A stretch of 64,000 bases of DNA from Halorhabdus sp. BNX81. Its GTDB lineage: Archaea; Halobacteriota; Halobacteria; Halobacteriales; Haloarculaceae. Below, piece after piece: positions 1 to 8,903 of this stretch (its first letter is position 1; each line of letters starts with the position of its first letter). The position numbers and the translations under genes were made by a program. The notes below the pieces were generated by a model. That model was not told the origin of the DNA, made no database searches, and was given only the letters and a program-made list of their open reading frames with translations. The stretch spans positions 124,001-188,000 of the forward strand of contig NZ_CP107254.1 in the NCBI RefSeq assembly GCF_029229925.1, in the 5' to 3' direction.

Positions 1-33
1 ATTCCGCAGAAGACATGTCTGCATTTCGTCCAC

Positions 34-43
34 TTTTATCTAT
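34..43 (+). promoter_or_regulatory. TATA-like box
   Basis: The T/A-rich stretch TTTTATCTAT lies about 30 nt before the start codon at 71, the usual haloarchaeal spacing for a short or absent leader. Position and composition are the only support. Confidence 0.35.
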
Positions 44-70
44 GGCTGGGTTCCATGTGCGGACGATACA

Positions 71-439
71 ATGCCCGCATACCGATCTCGGATCGACGAC
101 TGGCAATTCTTTGGGCTCTATGGTGGGCTCATCGCTGTGACCGCTGGCGTTGCATACGTCGTTTTCGGCGCAGTTGATCGATCGGTGATGGAACTGCCGC
201 CCGCCTCCCTCGTGCTGGGAGTGGCGACTGGTGGTGCGATCTTGGGGGTGGGGTACGTCGAGACACTCGAAAACTGGTACGAGTCATACGGGGTCGGTGT
301 GGTGATCTTCCTGGCGTTTCTGACCGTCTGGGTCACCTCTCAGGCGTTCTTCGTCGGGTTTGCGATCGGGGTCGTTGTCGGACTGGTCGTCACGCTCGTG
401 GTCGGTGAAGTGTCGAGGGCTGTTCGATCGGCCCGCTAA
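71..439 (+). CDS. Small multi-pass membrane protein, unknown function
   Basis: This encodes 122 residues with four hydrophobic segments at roughly 13-35, 44-62, 75-93 and 95-115, joined by short loops, so it should be an integral membrane protein with a short basic tail. I recognise no family motif. A TATA-like box about 30 nt upstream and haloarchaeal codon use support a real gene. It runs convergently toward hisG with only 26 nt between the stops, so the two are not co-transcribed. No function is proposed. Confidence 0.7.
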   Translation: MPAYRSRIDDWQFFGLYGGLIAVTAGVAYVVFGAVDRSVMELPPASLVLGVATGGAILGVGYVETLENWYESYGVGVVIFLAFLTVWVTSQAFFVGFAIGVVVGLVVTLVVGEVSRAVRSAR

Positions 440-465
440 ATCAATCTCCGGTCGCCCCGGAGTGC

Positions 466-1314
466 TCACTTCACCAGTCGCTCGATCTCGGTCACCAGGA
501 CGTCGCTCGCGCCGATCTCCTTCAGGCGGTTGATCGTCTCGAAGACCTCGCGTTCGTCGACGACTGCATGGACCGCAACATCCTCCGTCCCGGCGATGTC
601 CATCACCGTCGGCCCGCCCATTCCCGGGAGGACATCCTTGACCTCCTCCAGTTCGGACTCGGGGGCGTTCATCATGAGGTAGCGTTTGTCTTCGGCCGAC
701 AGCACCGAGGACAGCGCCATCTCGATCTGCTGGACCTTGGGATCGTCGGCGACGTCCTCGCGGGCGAACAGCCGGACTGAACTTTCGAGCACGTCGTCGA
801 TGACCTCGAGGCGGTTCATTCGCAGGGTGGTGCCCGTCGAGGTGATGTCGACGATACCGTCGGCGATGTCGACGTGGGGCGTGAGTTCGGTCGCCCCGGA
901 AACCTCCGTAATCTCGGCGTCGATGCCCGCCTCGGCCAGGTAGTTCCGGGTCACGTTCGGGAACTCCGTGGCGATGGTGCCGCCCTCGAGGTCGGTGGGT
1001 TCGTCGATGTCGCCGTCTTCGGGCGCGGCGAGGACGAGTTTGCACTGGCCATAGTCCAGATCGAGCAGGTCGACGAGGTTCTCGCGGTCGGCCTCCTGGG
1101 CCTGGTCGTAGCCGGTGATGCCGAGGTCGGCCGCGCCGTCGGAGACGTATTCGGGGATGTCCGCGGCGCGTGCGTACAGCACGGTCACGTCCTCGTCGAC
1201 TGTCCGGGCGTAGAGCTGTCGGTCCGCGCCGTCGACGAGGTGGAGCCCGGCGCGTTCGAGCAGTTCGACGCTCGGGTCGTGGAGCCGGCCCTTGTTAGGC
1301 AAGGCAATGCGCAT
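466..1314 (-). CDS. hisG: ATP phosphoribosyltransferase (long form)
   Basis: HisG condenses ATP with PRPP to give phosphoribosyl-ATP, the committed step of histidine synthesis, in the cytoplasm. The protein starts [11 protein letters not shown], the typical HisG N-terminus, which fixes the start at 1314 rather than at an in-frame Met 25 codons upstream. At 282 residues it is the long form, with catalytic domains to about residue 205 and a C-terminal ACT-like regulatory domain that binds histidine. The E[17 protein letters not shown] segment is the conserved PRPP-site region of the family. No other his genes are in the window. It is divergent from the histidine kinase at 1448. Confidence 0.95.
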   Translation of the reverse strand: MRIALPNKGRLHDPSVELLERAGLHLVDGADRQLYARTVDEDVTVLYARAADIPEYVSDGAADLGITGYDQAQEADRENLVDLLDLDYGQCKLVLAAPEDGDIDEPTDLEGGTIATEFPNVTRNYLAEAGIDAEITEVSGATELTPHVDIADGIVDITSTGTTLRMNRLEVIDDVLESSVRLFAREDVADDPKVQQIEMALSSVLSAEDKRYLMMNAPESELEEVKDVLPGMGGPTVMDIAGTEDVAVHAVVDEREVFETINRLKEIGASDVLVTEIERLVK

Positions 1315-1447
1315 ACTGGACGTGAGGGCGAGGGGCGCAACTGTCTTTCGGCACGGACCGTCGGCGGCACCTCCCGCCGGAAGATACATTCATTACGTTG
1401 GATGTGGACTATTTTCCCATGCGCAAGACAGGTGAGCCGGGCCACCG

Positions 1448-3073
1448 ATGATTGACGGGCTGTCGATCGGCGGCCGGTTCTGGTATCTGGCTGTCTTTGG
1501 CCTCTCGGGCGTCGCGACGTTCGTCAGCGCCGTTCGGGTCAACCGGATCGCCGAGGGCGACACCCGGCGTGGGCTGGTTGCGCTCCTGCTCACCAGCGGC
1601 GGCTGGGCGCTCGCCCACGTCGCATACCTGGCGACAGCCGACCAGCAACTGGGCGTGTTTCTCTACCAGATCGGACTCGTCGTCGGGTTGAGCACGATCG
1701 GCGGGTGGCTGTACTTCTGTTCGGCCTATACCGGTCGATCGCTCCACCGTGATCCGCGGATCAGGTGGACGGCAGTCGTGGCCTTCCTCGCTATCGTCGC
1801 CGTGAAACTCACGAACAACCTTCACGGGCTGTACTTTTCGAGCGAGGTCGTTTCGACCCCGTTCCCCCACGTTGCAATCACGAGTACCACCCTCCACTGG
1901 ACGGTCATGGCCGGCAGTTACGCGTTGGCGACGGTCGGGTATTTCATGCTCTACGAGCGATTCCGCCACGTCAGCCACGATTCACGCCCGCTGTTGCTCT
2001 TGCTCGGCCTGACGGCCCTGCCGGTCGGCTTTGACGTCCTGGGCATGCTCGTCCCCGGGCTGATGGAGATCACCTACGAACCGGTCGGCGTCGCGGCCTT
2101 CGCGGTCGGGCTTTCGTTCGTCTACTTCGAGCGCTTCCGGACGATCCGGTTAGCCGGGGACCGCGACAACCCGGTGATCGTCCTCGACGACGACGATCGG
2201 ATTCAGGACTACAACCGTGCGGCGACGCGACTCGTCCCGGCGCTCGACGACCGCTCGGTCATCGGCGAACCCTTCGCCGACATCGCCTCGGAGTGTGCGG
2301 AGAAAATCGCGACGGATGACCCGCTCGTCACGGTCTACCGGGACGGCGAGACACGGCACTACCGCGTGACCGAACAGCAGTTCTCGGCCTCCCAGTCCTC
2401 GCTGGGGCGCGCACTCGTATTCACTGACGAGACCCACCGCGAACGCTACCGCAACGAACTCGAACGCCAGAACGACCGCCTGGATTCCTTCGCCAGCATG
2501 CTCTCTCATGACCTCCGCAACCCGCTGAACGTCGCCCAAGGTCGCCTCGAACTCGCCCGCGACCAACACGATAGCGAGCACCTCGAAGCGGCCGCGGGAG
2601 CCTTAGACCGCATCGAGGGCCTCATCGAGGACGTCCTCCAGCTTGCCCGACAGGGCCAGCCGATCGAGGAAGCCGACCGCGTCACCCTCAGCGCGATCGC
2701 CCGGGACGCCTGGGGAATGGTCGAGACGGCCGAGGCGAAGCTGGTCGTCGAGACTGATCGCGACATCGAGGCTGATCCGGATCGTCTCCAGCGACTCTTC
2801 GAGAACCTCTTTCGGAATGCCGTGGAGCACGGCGGCGAGAGCGTGACCGTCACGGTCGGTCCGCTTGACGACGGCGACGGCTTCTTCGTGGCTGATGACG
2901 GGGCCGGCATCCCAGCCGAGAAACGCGAGCAGGTCTTCGAGTCGGGGTACAGTACCGCCGAAGACGGTACCGGGTTCGGGCTCGCGATCGTCGAGCAGAT
3001 CGTCGCGGCTCACGAATGGGGGGTCGAACTGGCCGACGTCGAAGACGGGACGCGCTTCGAGATCCGGACGTGA
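1448..3073 (+). CDS. Sensor histidine kinase with 7TM N-terminus
   Basis: This is a membrane sensor kinase of 541 residues. Residues 1-230 form about seven hydrophobic helices resembling the histidine-kinase 7TM N-terminal domain. A PAS-like segment follows (about 236-340), then a HisKA box SHDLRNPLN with phospho-acceptor His354, and a HATPase domain with N-box NLFRNAVEH, G1 DDGAGIP and G2 GTGFGLAIV. It therefore has the parts needed for autophosphorylation. No response regulator lies beside it, so it is an orphan kinase and its partner and signal are unknown. Haloarchaea carry many such kinases. Confidence 0.9.
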   Translation: MIDGLSIGGRFWYLAVFGLSGVATFVSAVRVNRIAEGDTRRGLVALLLTSGGWALAHVAYLATADQQLGVFLYQIGLVVGLSTIGGWLYFCSAYTGRSLHRDPRIRWTAVVAFLAIVAVKLTNNLHGLYFSSEVVSTPFPHVAITSTTLHWTVMAGSYALATVGYFMLYERFRHVSHDSRPLLLLLGLTALPVGFDVLGMLVPGLMEITYEPVGVAAFAVGLSFVYFERFRTIRLAGDRDNPVIVLDDDDRIQDYNRAATRLVPALDDRSVIGEPFADIASECAEKIATDDPLVTVYRDGETRHYRVTEQQFSASQSSLGRALVFTDETHRERYRNELERQNDRLDSFASMLSHDLRNPLNVAQGRLELARDQHDSEHLEAAAGALDRIEGLIEDVLQLARQGQPIEEADRVTLSAIARDAWGMVETAEAKLVVETDRDIEADPDRLQRLFENLFRNAVEHGGESVTVTVGPLDDGDGFFVADDGAGIPAEKREQVFESGYSTAEDGTGFGLAIVEQIVAAHEWGVELADVEDGTRFEIRT

Positions 3074-3157
3074 CCGGACGGGTTTCGCGACCACCTGCCG
3101 GGCGTCGGACGGGTGGCTGACGAACCTATTAGTCGGTGCCGTCCCCCGGTTCGCACA

Positions 3158-3316
3158 ATGAACGACATCCTTTCGGATCTGGAAGAAGTCACCGTCGAGT
3201 TCGACGAGGAGATCATCGACGCGCTGGACGAGAAGGCCTTCCAGGATCACCGGGACAACCGTGAGGCCGCGATTCGAGAACTCCTGGATCAGTGGTTGAA
3301 AGAGCGCGAGGAGTGA
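3158..3316 (+). CDS. Small acidic ribbon-helix-helix-like protein
   Basis: This 52-residue acidic protein runs from an ATG at 3158 to a stop at 3316. It has a short predicted strand (EVTVEFDEEII) followed by two helices containing REAAIRELLDQWL, the pattern of CopG/Arc-type ribbon-helix-helix proteins. An in-frame Met at 3113 is rejected because the added residues do not look coding. It could be a small DNA-binding regulator, but that rests on pattern only. It sits 69 nt before the deaminase gene. Confidence 0.6.
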   Translation: MNDILSDLEEVTVEFDEEIIDALDEKAFQDHRDNREAAIRELLDQWLKEREE

Positions 3317-3385
3317 ACCGGCCGTTCCATTCGGCTGCAACCGGAACCCGCCAGGATCTTAGGACTCGCCCGAGAACATCGCGCC

Positions 3386-4675
3386 ATGAGCGAACTTCTC
3401 GTCACGGGTGGGCAGGTCCTCCGTCCCGACATGACGGTCGAACGCGCGGACGTGCTGGTCGATCAGGACGCGGGCACCATTGAGGCCGTCGGCGACCCCG
3501 GCAGTGGCGACGACGAACTCGATGCCGAAGGCGGGCTCGTCATTCCCGGACTGGTCAACGCCCACACTCACGTCGCGATGACCCTGCTGCGGGGCTTGGC
3601 CGACGACAAGCCGCTGGATGCCTGGCTTCGGGAGGACATCTGGCCGGTCGAAGCAGCGCTACGGGCCGAGGATGTCCGTGCCGGGACGGAACTCGGGCTG
3701 GTCGAGATGATCAAATCCGGGACGACGACCTTCGCGGACATGTACTTCTTCATGCCGGAGGTCGTCGGTGCTGTCGAGGCGGCCGGGCTGGGGGCCGTCC
3801 TCGGCTACGGGTCGATCACCGTCGGCAACGACGACGCCGACGCCCGACAGGAGATGGCGGACGGGCTTGCTTTCGCCCGCGAATACGACGGCGCGGCTGA
3901 CGGCCGCATTCGGACGGCGTTCATGCCCCATTCGCTGACGACAGTCGGCGAGGAGTACTATCGGGAGTTCGTCCCGCAGGCACGCGATGCCGAACTGCCG
4001 ATCCACCTCCACGCCAACGAGACGGACGACGAAGTCGAACCGATCCTCGACAAACATGGCGAGCGCCCCCTCGTATACGCCGACGATCTCGGCTTGCTGG
4101 CCCCCGAAGATTTCCTGGCCCACGGGGTGCATCTCGATGAACGCGAAATCGAGCTACTGGCCGAGCGTGGGACCGGCGTCGTCCACTGTCCGGCCTCGAA
4201 CATGAAACTCGCCAGTGGGATGGCCCCCGTCCAGGACATGCTTGAGGCGGACGTCACCGTCGGCCTCGGGACCGACGGCGCGGCCTCGAACAACGATCTG
4301 GACATGTTCGACGAGATGCGGGACGCGGCGATGCTCGGCAAACTCGCCGCGAGCGATGCGAGTGCCGTCGACGCACACTCCGTGGTTCGGATGGCGACGA
4401 CGCACGGCGCGGAACTGCTCGGGTTCGATTCCGGACGCATCGAACCCGGCGCGAACGCCGATCTCGCGGTCCTCGACCTCGAATCGCCGCATCTCACACC
4501 GGCCCACGACCTCGTTTCACACCTGGCCTACGCCGCGCGTGGCTCGGACGTTCGCCACACGGTTGCTGACGGCCAGGTCCTCATGCGCGACCGAGAGGTG
4601 ACCGTTTTCGACGAGGAGCGAGTCCGCACCGTGGCGGCCGATCGCGCCGAGGCGCTGATCGACCGTGCGACCTGA
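3386..4675 (+). CDS. mtaD: 5-methylthioadenosine/S-adenosylhomocysteine deaminase
   Basis: This amidohydrolase of 429 residues probably deaminates MTA and SAH (to their inosyl forms), or related adenosines, in methionine/SAM salvage. The metal-binding HTH motif near residues 60-62 sits in NAHTHVAMTLLRG; HLHANET supplies another metal/substrate ligand region; and GTDGAASNNDLDMFDEM is the signature of the MtaD/TrzN branch. Length is normal for the family. Adenosylhomocysteinase at 5974 acts on the same metabolite, SAH, which supports the call although a secreted-protein gene lies between them. Family is certain; exact substrate is not. Confidence 0.88.
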   Translation: MSELLVTGGQVLRPDMTVERADVLVDQDAGTIEAVGDPGSGDDELDAEGGLVIPGLVNAHTHVAMTLLRGLADDKPLDAWLREDIWPVEAALRAEDVRAGTELGLVEMIKSGTTTFADMYFFMPEVVGAVEAAGLGAVLGYGSITVGNDDADARQEMADGLAFAREYDGAADGRIRTAFMPHSLTTVGEEYYREFVPQARDAELPIHLHANETDDEVEPILDKHGERPLVYADDLGLLAPEDFLAHGVHLDEREIELLAERGTGVVHCPASNMKLASGMAPVQDMLEADVTVGLGTDGAASNNDLDMFDEMRDAAMLGKLAASDASAVDAHSVVRMATTHGAELLGFDSGRIEPGANADLAVLDLESPHLTPAHDLVSHLAYAARGSDVRHTVADGQVLMRDREVTVFDEERVRTVAADRAEALIDRAT

Positions 4676-4825
4676 TCGTCGTCGCCCGGGTGACCACTCC
4701 ATCATTGAATACTCGGAAGGCGAGCAAGAATAGAACGCTGTAAAACTATTTTAAACAGTATAAACGATTCAGAGGCCGCTATTTCGATCGGCAAACACTC
4801 CCGAACGGAGTGAACGGCTCTCGGG

Positions 4826-4833
4826 GTATATCT
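4826..4833 (+). promoter_or_regulatory. TATA box, leaderless start
   Basis: GTATATCT is centred about 30 nt before the ATG at 4860, consistent with a leaderless mRNA. A second, longer AT-rich block at 4740-4766 could be an additional upstream element. Confidence 0.5.
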
Positions 4834-4859
4834 TCCCGAAGCCCGGAGTATCGAGTGTA

Positions 4860-5816
4860 ATGAATCAGAAGCTAATCGCCGTCGCCCTGGCCGCGCTGAT
4901 GGTCGTCTCGGTGGCTGCTCCCGCGGTGGCTGCCGATGGCGGCCTCGCGGTCTCGGCGACACAGGCCGGTAACGACGCGGACGTGACTATCTCGGTGACT
5001 GACAACGGGACAGCCGTTCCGAACGCGACCGTGGACGTGACCGTCGCCGCGAACGATGACGCCGACGACGATCTGAACGAGACGGCGAAAGCTGAGGACG
5101 AAGAGATGGAGGACGAGGAGACGGAGGACGAGGAAATGGAGGAAGAGGAGACGGAGGACGAGGAGACTGAGGAAGAAGAGACGGAGGAAGAGGAGACAGA
5201 AAAAACCGAGGAGACTGAGGAGGAAGAAGAGGACCAAGCGGACGGCACGTACGCGGGCAGTGGGACGTACACGACTGACGCAAACGGTACCGTGGTTCTC
5301 GCGGCCCCCGAAACGTCGGTGACTGTCGAGGTTACCGCGACAGTCGAGAACCGGACCGCGACGACGACCGCCGAACTCGAACCGGCAGACGCCGAGGATG
5401 GGGACGCCTTCGGCCTCCAAGTGAGTGCGTTCGTCCAGGAGATGCTCGCTGACGGCGGCGCTGGCCCCGGCTTCGGGCAGGCCGTCGCCGACTTCGTGAC
5501 GGAGAACAACCCCGGTAACGACAACCGCCCCGACCACGCCGGGCCGCCCGGCGACGCTGGACCACCCGCTGACGCCGGTCCCGGAATGAACGACGACGGC
5601 AACGAGACCGAGGACGACCGACGGGGTCCGCCCGAACACGCCGGTCCGGACGGCAACCAGACTGACGACCGCGGCCCGTCCCAGGCTGGCGATCAGGACC
5701 AGGATCGTGACGCGACCGACGCAGACGACAGCGACGCTGAAGAAGAGAGCGAAGAGGATGATGCCGAGAACCAGGACCGTCGCGGCCCGCCCGCACACGC
5801 CGGTCCCGGACGATAA
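4860..5816 (+). CDS. Secreted acidic repeat protein
   Basis: This 318-residue protein has a Sec-type signal peptide (residues 1-25, cleavage likely after AVA) and no later membrane segment. Residues 79-126 are almost only Glu, Asp and Thr in repeats such as EEETEDEE. A short Thr/Val-rich strand region (about 128-175) may be a beta-domain. The tail repeats a proline-glycine motif of the form GPPxHAGP several times, interrupted by acidic runs. It ends without a PGF-type sorting signal. Function is unknown; a secreted, calcium- or surface-binding role is conceivable but not shown. Confidence 0.8.
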   Translation: MNQKLIAVALAALMVVSVAAPAVAADGGLAVSATQAGNDADVTISVTDNGTAVPNATVDVTVAANDDADDDLNETAKAEDEEMEDEETEDEEMEEEETEDEETEEEETEEEETEKTEETEEEEEDQADGTYAGSGTYTTDANGTVVLAAPETSVTVEVTATVENRTATTTAELEPADAEDGDAFGLQVSAFVQEMLADGGAGPGFGQAVADFVTENNPGNDNRPDHAGPPGDAGPPADAGPGMNDDGNETEDDRRGPPEHAGPDGNQTDDRGPSQAGDQDQDRDATDADDSDAEEESEEDDAENQDRRGPPAHAGPGR

Positions 5817-5973
5817 CGCCACCTGAAACCGAACCCGCGTCGCTGGCTCGTGGGACGTTGATTCCGTTCCTTTTGATTTCGATCGAACGTGTAACCCCCG
5901 GTCTTTGACTTGCGGGGGCGGGTTCGGCCGCCGCTTCGGTAGCGTTTTCCCGCCGTGCGCCGATAGCTCGACC

Positions 5974-7251
5974 ATGAGTCAACCGATCAGCGAGCGGGTC
6001 GACGATCCCGCCGCAATGGAGGAGTCGGGTCGCCGGAAGATCGACTGGGCGCGCGAGCACATGCCGATCATGGCCGCGCTGCGCGAGGAGTTCGAACGCG
6101 AACAACCCCTGTCGGGCGAGACGATCGGGATGGCAATGCACGTCGAGGCGACGACGGCCGTCCTGACGGAAGCGCTGGCCGCCGGCGGGGCCGAGGTCGC
6201 CATCACCGGCTGCAATCCCCTCTCGACGCACGACGACGTAAGCGTCGCTCTGGACGCCCACGACGCGATCACCTCCTACGCCGAGCGCGGCGTCGAGGAC
6301 GACGCCTACTACGGCGCGATTGACGCCGTCCTCTCCCACGAGCCGACGATCACGATCGACGACGGCGCGGACCTGGTCTTTCGCGTCCACGAGGAGTATC
6401 CCGAACTCATCGACTCGATCGTCGGCGGCTGTGAGGAGACGACAACCGGCGTCCACCGCCTGCGGTCGATGGACGACGACGACGCCCTGGAGTACCCGAT
6501 GTTCGCCGTCAACGACACCCCGATGAAGCGGCTGTTCGACAACGTCCACGGGACGGGCGAGGCCAGCCTGGTCTCGATCGAACTCACGACCAACCTCTCG
6601 ATCGCGGGCAAGACGGTCGTCGTCGGCGGGTTCGGCCAGTGTGGTAAGGGCGTCGCGATGAAGGCCCGCGGGATGAACGCCGACGTCGTCGTCACCGAGG
6701 TCGAACCCCGGGCGGCGCTGGAAGCCCACATGGAAGGGTTTCGCGTCATGCCGATGGTCGAGGCCGCGAGCGAGGGCGACCTGTTCGTGACGACGACGGG
6801 CAACCGCGACGTGATCACGCGCGAGGACTTCGAGGAGATGAAAGACGGGGCAGTGCTGGCCAACGCCGGGCACTTCGACGTCGAGATCGACCTGGAGACC
6901 CTCGAAGACATGGCCGAAGAGGTCTTCGAGGCAAGAGACGGCGTCCGGGCGTACGAGCTTTCGGACGGTCGCCAGGTGAACGTCCTCGCCGAGGGACGGC
7001 TCGTCAACCTCGCCTCGCCGGTCGCGGAGGGTCACCCCGTCGAAGTCATGGACCAGAGCTTCGCGATCCAGGCCGTTTCGGCCCGCGAGATGGTCGAGAA
7101 CGGCGAGGAGTACGGGGCCGGCGTCCACAACGTCCCCGACGAACTTGACAAGGAAGTCGCCGAGATCAAACTCGACGCCGAGGGCGTCGAGATCGACGAA
7201 CTGACGCCCGAACAGCGCGAGTACATGGACTCCTGGCAACACGGGACGTGA
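5974..7251 (+). CDS. ahcY: Adenosylhomocysteinase
   Basis: AhcY hydrolyses S-adenosylhomocysteine to adenosine and homocysteine with bound NAD, relieving inhibition of methyltransferases. The start at 5974 (MSQPISERVDDP) is preferred over an in-frame Met at 5905. The Rossmann motif GGFGQCGKG lies near residue 219, and ITGCNPLSTHDDV and the N-terminal HVEATTA segment fit the substrate domain. At 425 residues it has the archaeal/bacterial length, lacking the C-terminal insertion of some eukaryotic forms. The nearby SAH/MTA deaminase links it to the same salvage route. Confidence 0.95.
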   Translation: MSQPISERVDDPAAMEESGRRKIDWAREHMPIMAALREEFEREQPLSGETIGMAMHVEATTAVLTEALAAGGAEVAITGCNPLSTHDDVSVALDAHDAITSYAERGVEDDAYYGAIDAVLSHEPTITIDDGADLVFRVHEEYPELIDSIVGGCEETTTGVHRLRSMDDDDALEYPMFAVNDTPMKRLFDNVHGTGEASLVSIELTTNLSIAGKTVVVGGFGQCGKGVAMKARGMNADVVVTEVEPRAALEAHMEGFRVMPMVEAASEGDLFVTTTGNRDVITREDFEEMKDGAVLANAGHFDVEIDLETLEDMAEEVFEARDGVRAYELSDGRQVNVLAEGRLVNLASPVAEGHPVEVMDQSFAIQAVSAREMVENGEEYGAGVHNVPDELDKEVAEIKLDAEGVEIDELTPEQREYMDSWQHGT

Positions 7252-7407
7252 GTGGACAGGTGTGTCGCCTGTACTGAGACGGTTTGACGGCCTCGTTTTC
7301 TGCTCCAAGTGCGGCGATGGCGTTCCGGTACGGTCGTCCACAGCGTCGTGAGCGCTTCCCGGGACTGTTCGCCAATATGACTCTCTCATGTCGGTTCTCG
7401 CCTCGCC

Positions 7408-7415
7408 TTTATATA
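7408..7415 (+). promoter_or_regulatory. TATA box deciding the start at 7439
   Basis: TTTATATA is centred 27 nt before the ATG at 7439. It lies inside the longer reading frame that begins at 7388, so the longer start is unlikely and the mRNA is probably leaderless. Confidence 0.55.
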
Positions 7416-7438
7416 CTGGAACGGGCCCAGCCGAAGGC

Positions 7439-7846
7439 ATGTCACGAAGGGCAGATGTTGCGGAGGGAACAGGGCAGAAACGATCGGGCAGACTCACGTT
7501 CGTCAGCGCCGTCACCGGATTCTACGCGATCCTGGCGTTGTTGAGTGGACTGGCAGTGATCACGCTCAACGACTTCGCCGGTGACTTCCTCCCGCCGGGG
7601 CTCGGCGGTATTATGGTCGTGCTCGCACTCGTCGCGGTTCTCTTTGGGGTCCTTTTTGTGGCTGTCGCCTACGGCGTGTGGCACTGCACAAGTTGGGGCC
7701 GTAGCTTAGGGTTTGCTGTGCACGTCCCGCCGGTAGTCGGATCGATCCCGCTCCTCGTTGGCGGTCTTCTTTGGGTGGTGCCGTCTCTCGTCCTGTCGGG
7801 GTCGGCGCTGTACTTTCTCTACGACGAGCGCGCTGCGTTTCAGTGA
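7439..7846 (+). CDS. Four-helix membrane protein, unknown function
   Basis: This 135-residue protein has a polar N-terminus of about 18 residues followed by four hydrophobic segments, including a long central pair, with a final FLYDERAAF cap. It resembles small haloarchaeal membrane proteins of unknown role. The start was chosen from the TATA box at 7408-7415. It runs convergently with the ITPase gene, with 21 nt between their stops. No motif indicates function. Confidence 0.7.
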   Translation: MSRRADVAEGTGQKRSGRLTFVSAVTGFYAILALLSGLAVITLNDFAGDFLPPGLGGIMVVLALVAVLFGVLFVAVAYGVWHCTSWGRSLGFAVHVPPVVGSIPLLVGGLLWVVPSLVLSGSALYFLYDERAAFQ

Positions 7847-7867
7847 CCGGGCCGGCAGCGAACGCCG

Positions 7868-8437
7868 CTATCGCGTTTCGCCCCAGTCTGCGAACGCTTC
7901 GAGTGCGCGCCCCCGGTGGGAGTACGCGTTCTTCTCGTCGGGTTCCATTTCGGCGAACGTCCGGCCGTCGTACTCGAAGATCGGGTCGTAGCCGAACCCG
8001 CCCTCGCCCCGCGGGGCGACGATCGTCCCCTCGACGCGCCCTTCGAAGATCGCGACGGGTGGATCGCCGTCCCGGACGGTCGGCGCATCTTCGAGAGCTG
8101 ATCCGTCACAGTAGGCGATCAGCGACCGGAACGCGGCGGCGTGGTCCTCTTCGGGTTCGGTGAGGTGCCAGACGCGGTCGATCCCGAGCGTGTCCTCGAC
8201 GTACGCGGAGTAGGGGCCGGGAAAGCCATCGAGTGCGTCGACGAACAGCCCCGAGTCCTCGACCATGACGGGCTCGCCGACTTCCTGGTAGGCTTCCCGT
8301 GCCCCGTGAGCGGCGATCGTCCCGAGGTCGTGGCTCTGGATTTCGGTGTAGTCATAGGAAAACTGGGTCACGTCGGCCGAAAGGGCCGCCCGAGCCTCCC
8401 GAACTTTCCCGTCGTTACCGGTCACGAACCGGAGCAT
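7868..8437 (-). CDS. rdgB: XTP/dITP diphosphatase (non-canonical purine NTPase)
   Basis: This HAM1/RdgB-family enzyme of 189 residues removes pyrophosphate from ITP, XTP and dITP so that they are not built into nucleic acids. The N-terminal FVTGNDGKVREA is the family triphosphate-binding signature, VMVEDSGLFVDAL carries the catalytic metal-binding acidic residues, and GGFGYDPIFEYDG with the later SHRGRAL complete the conserved blocks. Length is normal. It is transcribed after the DUF5808 gene on the same strand, but 78 nt and an A-run (terminator for the upstream gene) separate them. Confidence 0.93.
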   Translation of the reverse strand: MLRFVTGNDGKVREARAALSADVTQFSYDYTEIQSHDLGTIAAHGAREAYQEVGEPVMVEDSGLFVDALDGFPGPYSAYVEDTLGIDRVWHLTEPEEDHAAAFRSLIAYCDGSALEDAPTVRDGDPPVAIFEGRVEGTIVAPRGEGGFGYDPIFEYDGRTFAEMEPDEKNAYSHRGRALEAFADWGETR

Positions 8438-8458
8438 AGCCGGGGTGACGCGTCCCGT

Positions 8459-8468
8459 TCAAAAAGGG
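8459..8468 (-). terminator. T-run terminator after the DUF5808 gene
   Basis: On the minus strand a run of five T lies about 50 nt after the stop of the 8516-8800 gene and about 20 nt before the ITPase start. Such T-runs commonly end haloarchaeal transcripts. There is no strong hairpin. Confidence 0.35.
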
Positions 8469-8515
8469 TCGTCGGTCCTCCGGTGGCTCGGGCCGTCACG
8501 AATGTCGTCGGGACC

Positions 8516-8800
8516 TCACTCCACCATGACTTCGACCGGTTCGCTGTCCTCGTCCTCGCCGTCCGCGTCTGCGCTGCTCTCCTCGCCGGACTGTTGTTGG
8601 TACAGCAGCAGGCCGGCGATGCCCAGGACGACCCACGACCGCCAGTTCGCGAGGTTGAGCGTGTACCCGATCCCGAACGGTTTCTTCGTCAGCATACCCT
8701 CACCGGGTTGCCAGTACGACGAGAGGAGTCGCTTCATGCTCGGCCGCTCGAAGTTGTACGGGATGCCGAAGATCTCGCCCGTCTGTGGCTTCTCGGACAT
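8516..8800 (-). CDS. DUF5808 domain protein
   Basis: This 94-residue protein has the DUF5808 pattern: GEIFGIPYNFERPS near the start, then WQP, and KPFGIGYTLNLANWRSW leading into one hydrophobic helix (about 55-67), followed by an acidic tail of Glu/Asp/Ser. A single-pass membrane protein with an acidic cytoplasmic or outer tail is likely. Function of the family is unknown. The start at 8800 is supported by a T/A-rich box at about 8823-8829 (minus strand). It is divergent from the protease gene at 8904. Confidence 0.8.
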   Translation of the reverse strand: MSEKPQTGEIFGIPYNFERPSMKRLLSSYWQPGEGMLTKKPFGIGYTLNLANWRSWVVLGIAGLLLYQQQSGEESSADADGEDEDSEPVEVMVE

Positions 8801-8872
8801 ATATCTCCGTACGACTGGACCCGTTAAGACGTTTGTCCTGGCTCGTCGCGTAGAACGGCGGCTCGGCAGGGT

Positions 8873-8880
8873 TCTTAAGT
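8873..8880 (+). promoter_or_regulatory. TATA box of the site-2 protease gene
   Basis: TTCTTAAG lies about 27 nt before the ATG at 8904, indicating a leaderless mRNA and rejecting longer upstream starts. Confidence 0.45.
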
Positions 8881-8903
8881 CAGTGGGACAACAACCCGCA
8901 TCT

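Noticed and set aside
5095-5240. Repeats in the acidic protein gene as a CRISPR or satellite
   Set aside because: The repeats are short, in frame and encode Glu/Thr runs; there are no spacers of regular length.
5332-7515. 727-codon antisense frame over ahcY
   Set aside because: Same kind of shadow; ahcY has full motifs and the antisense product has none.
8445-8903. N-terminal extension of the site-2 protease
   Set aside because: The extra residues are polar and Ser-rich, overlap the DUF5808 gene on the other strand, and a TATA box sits right before the ATG at 8904.
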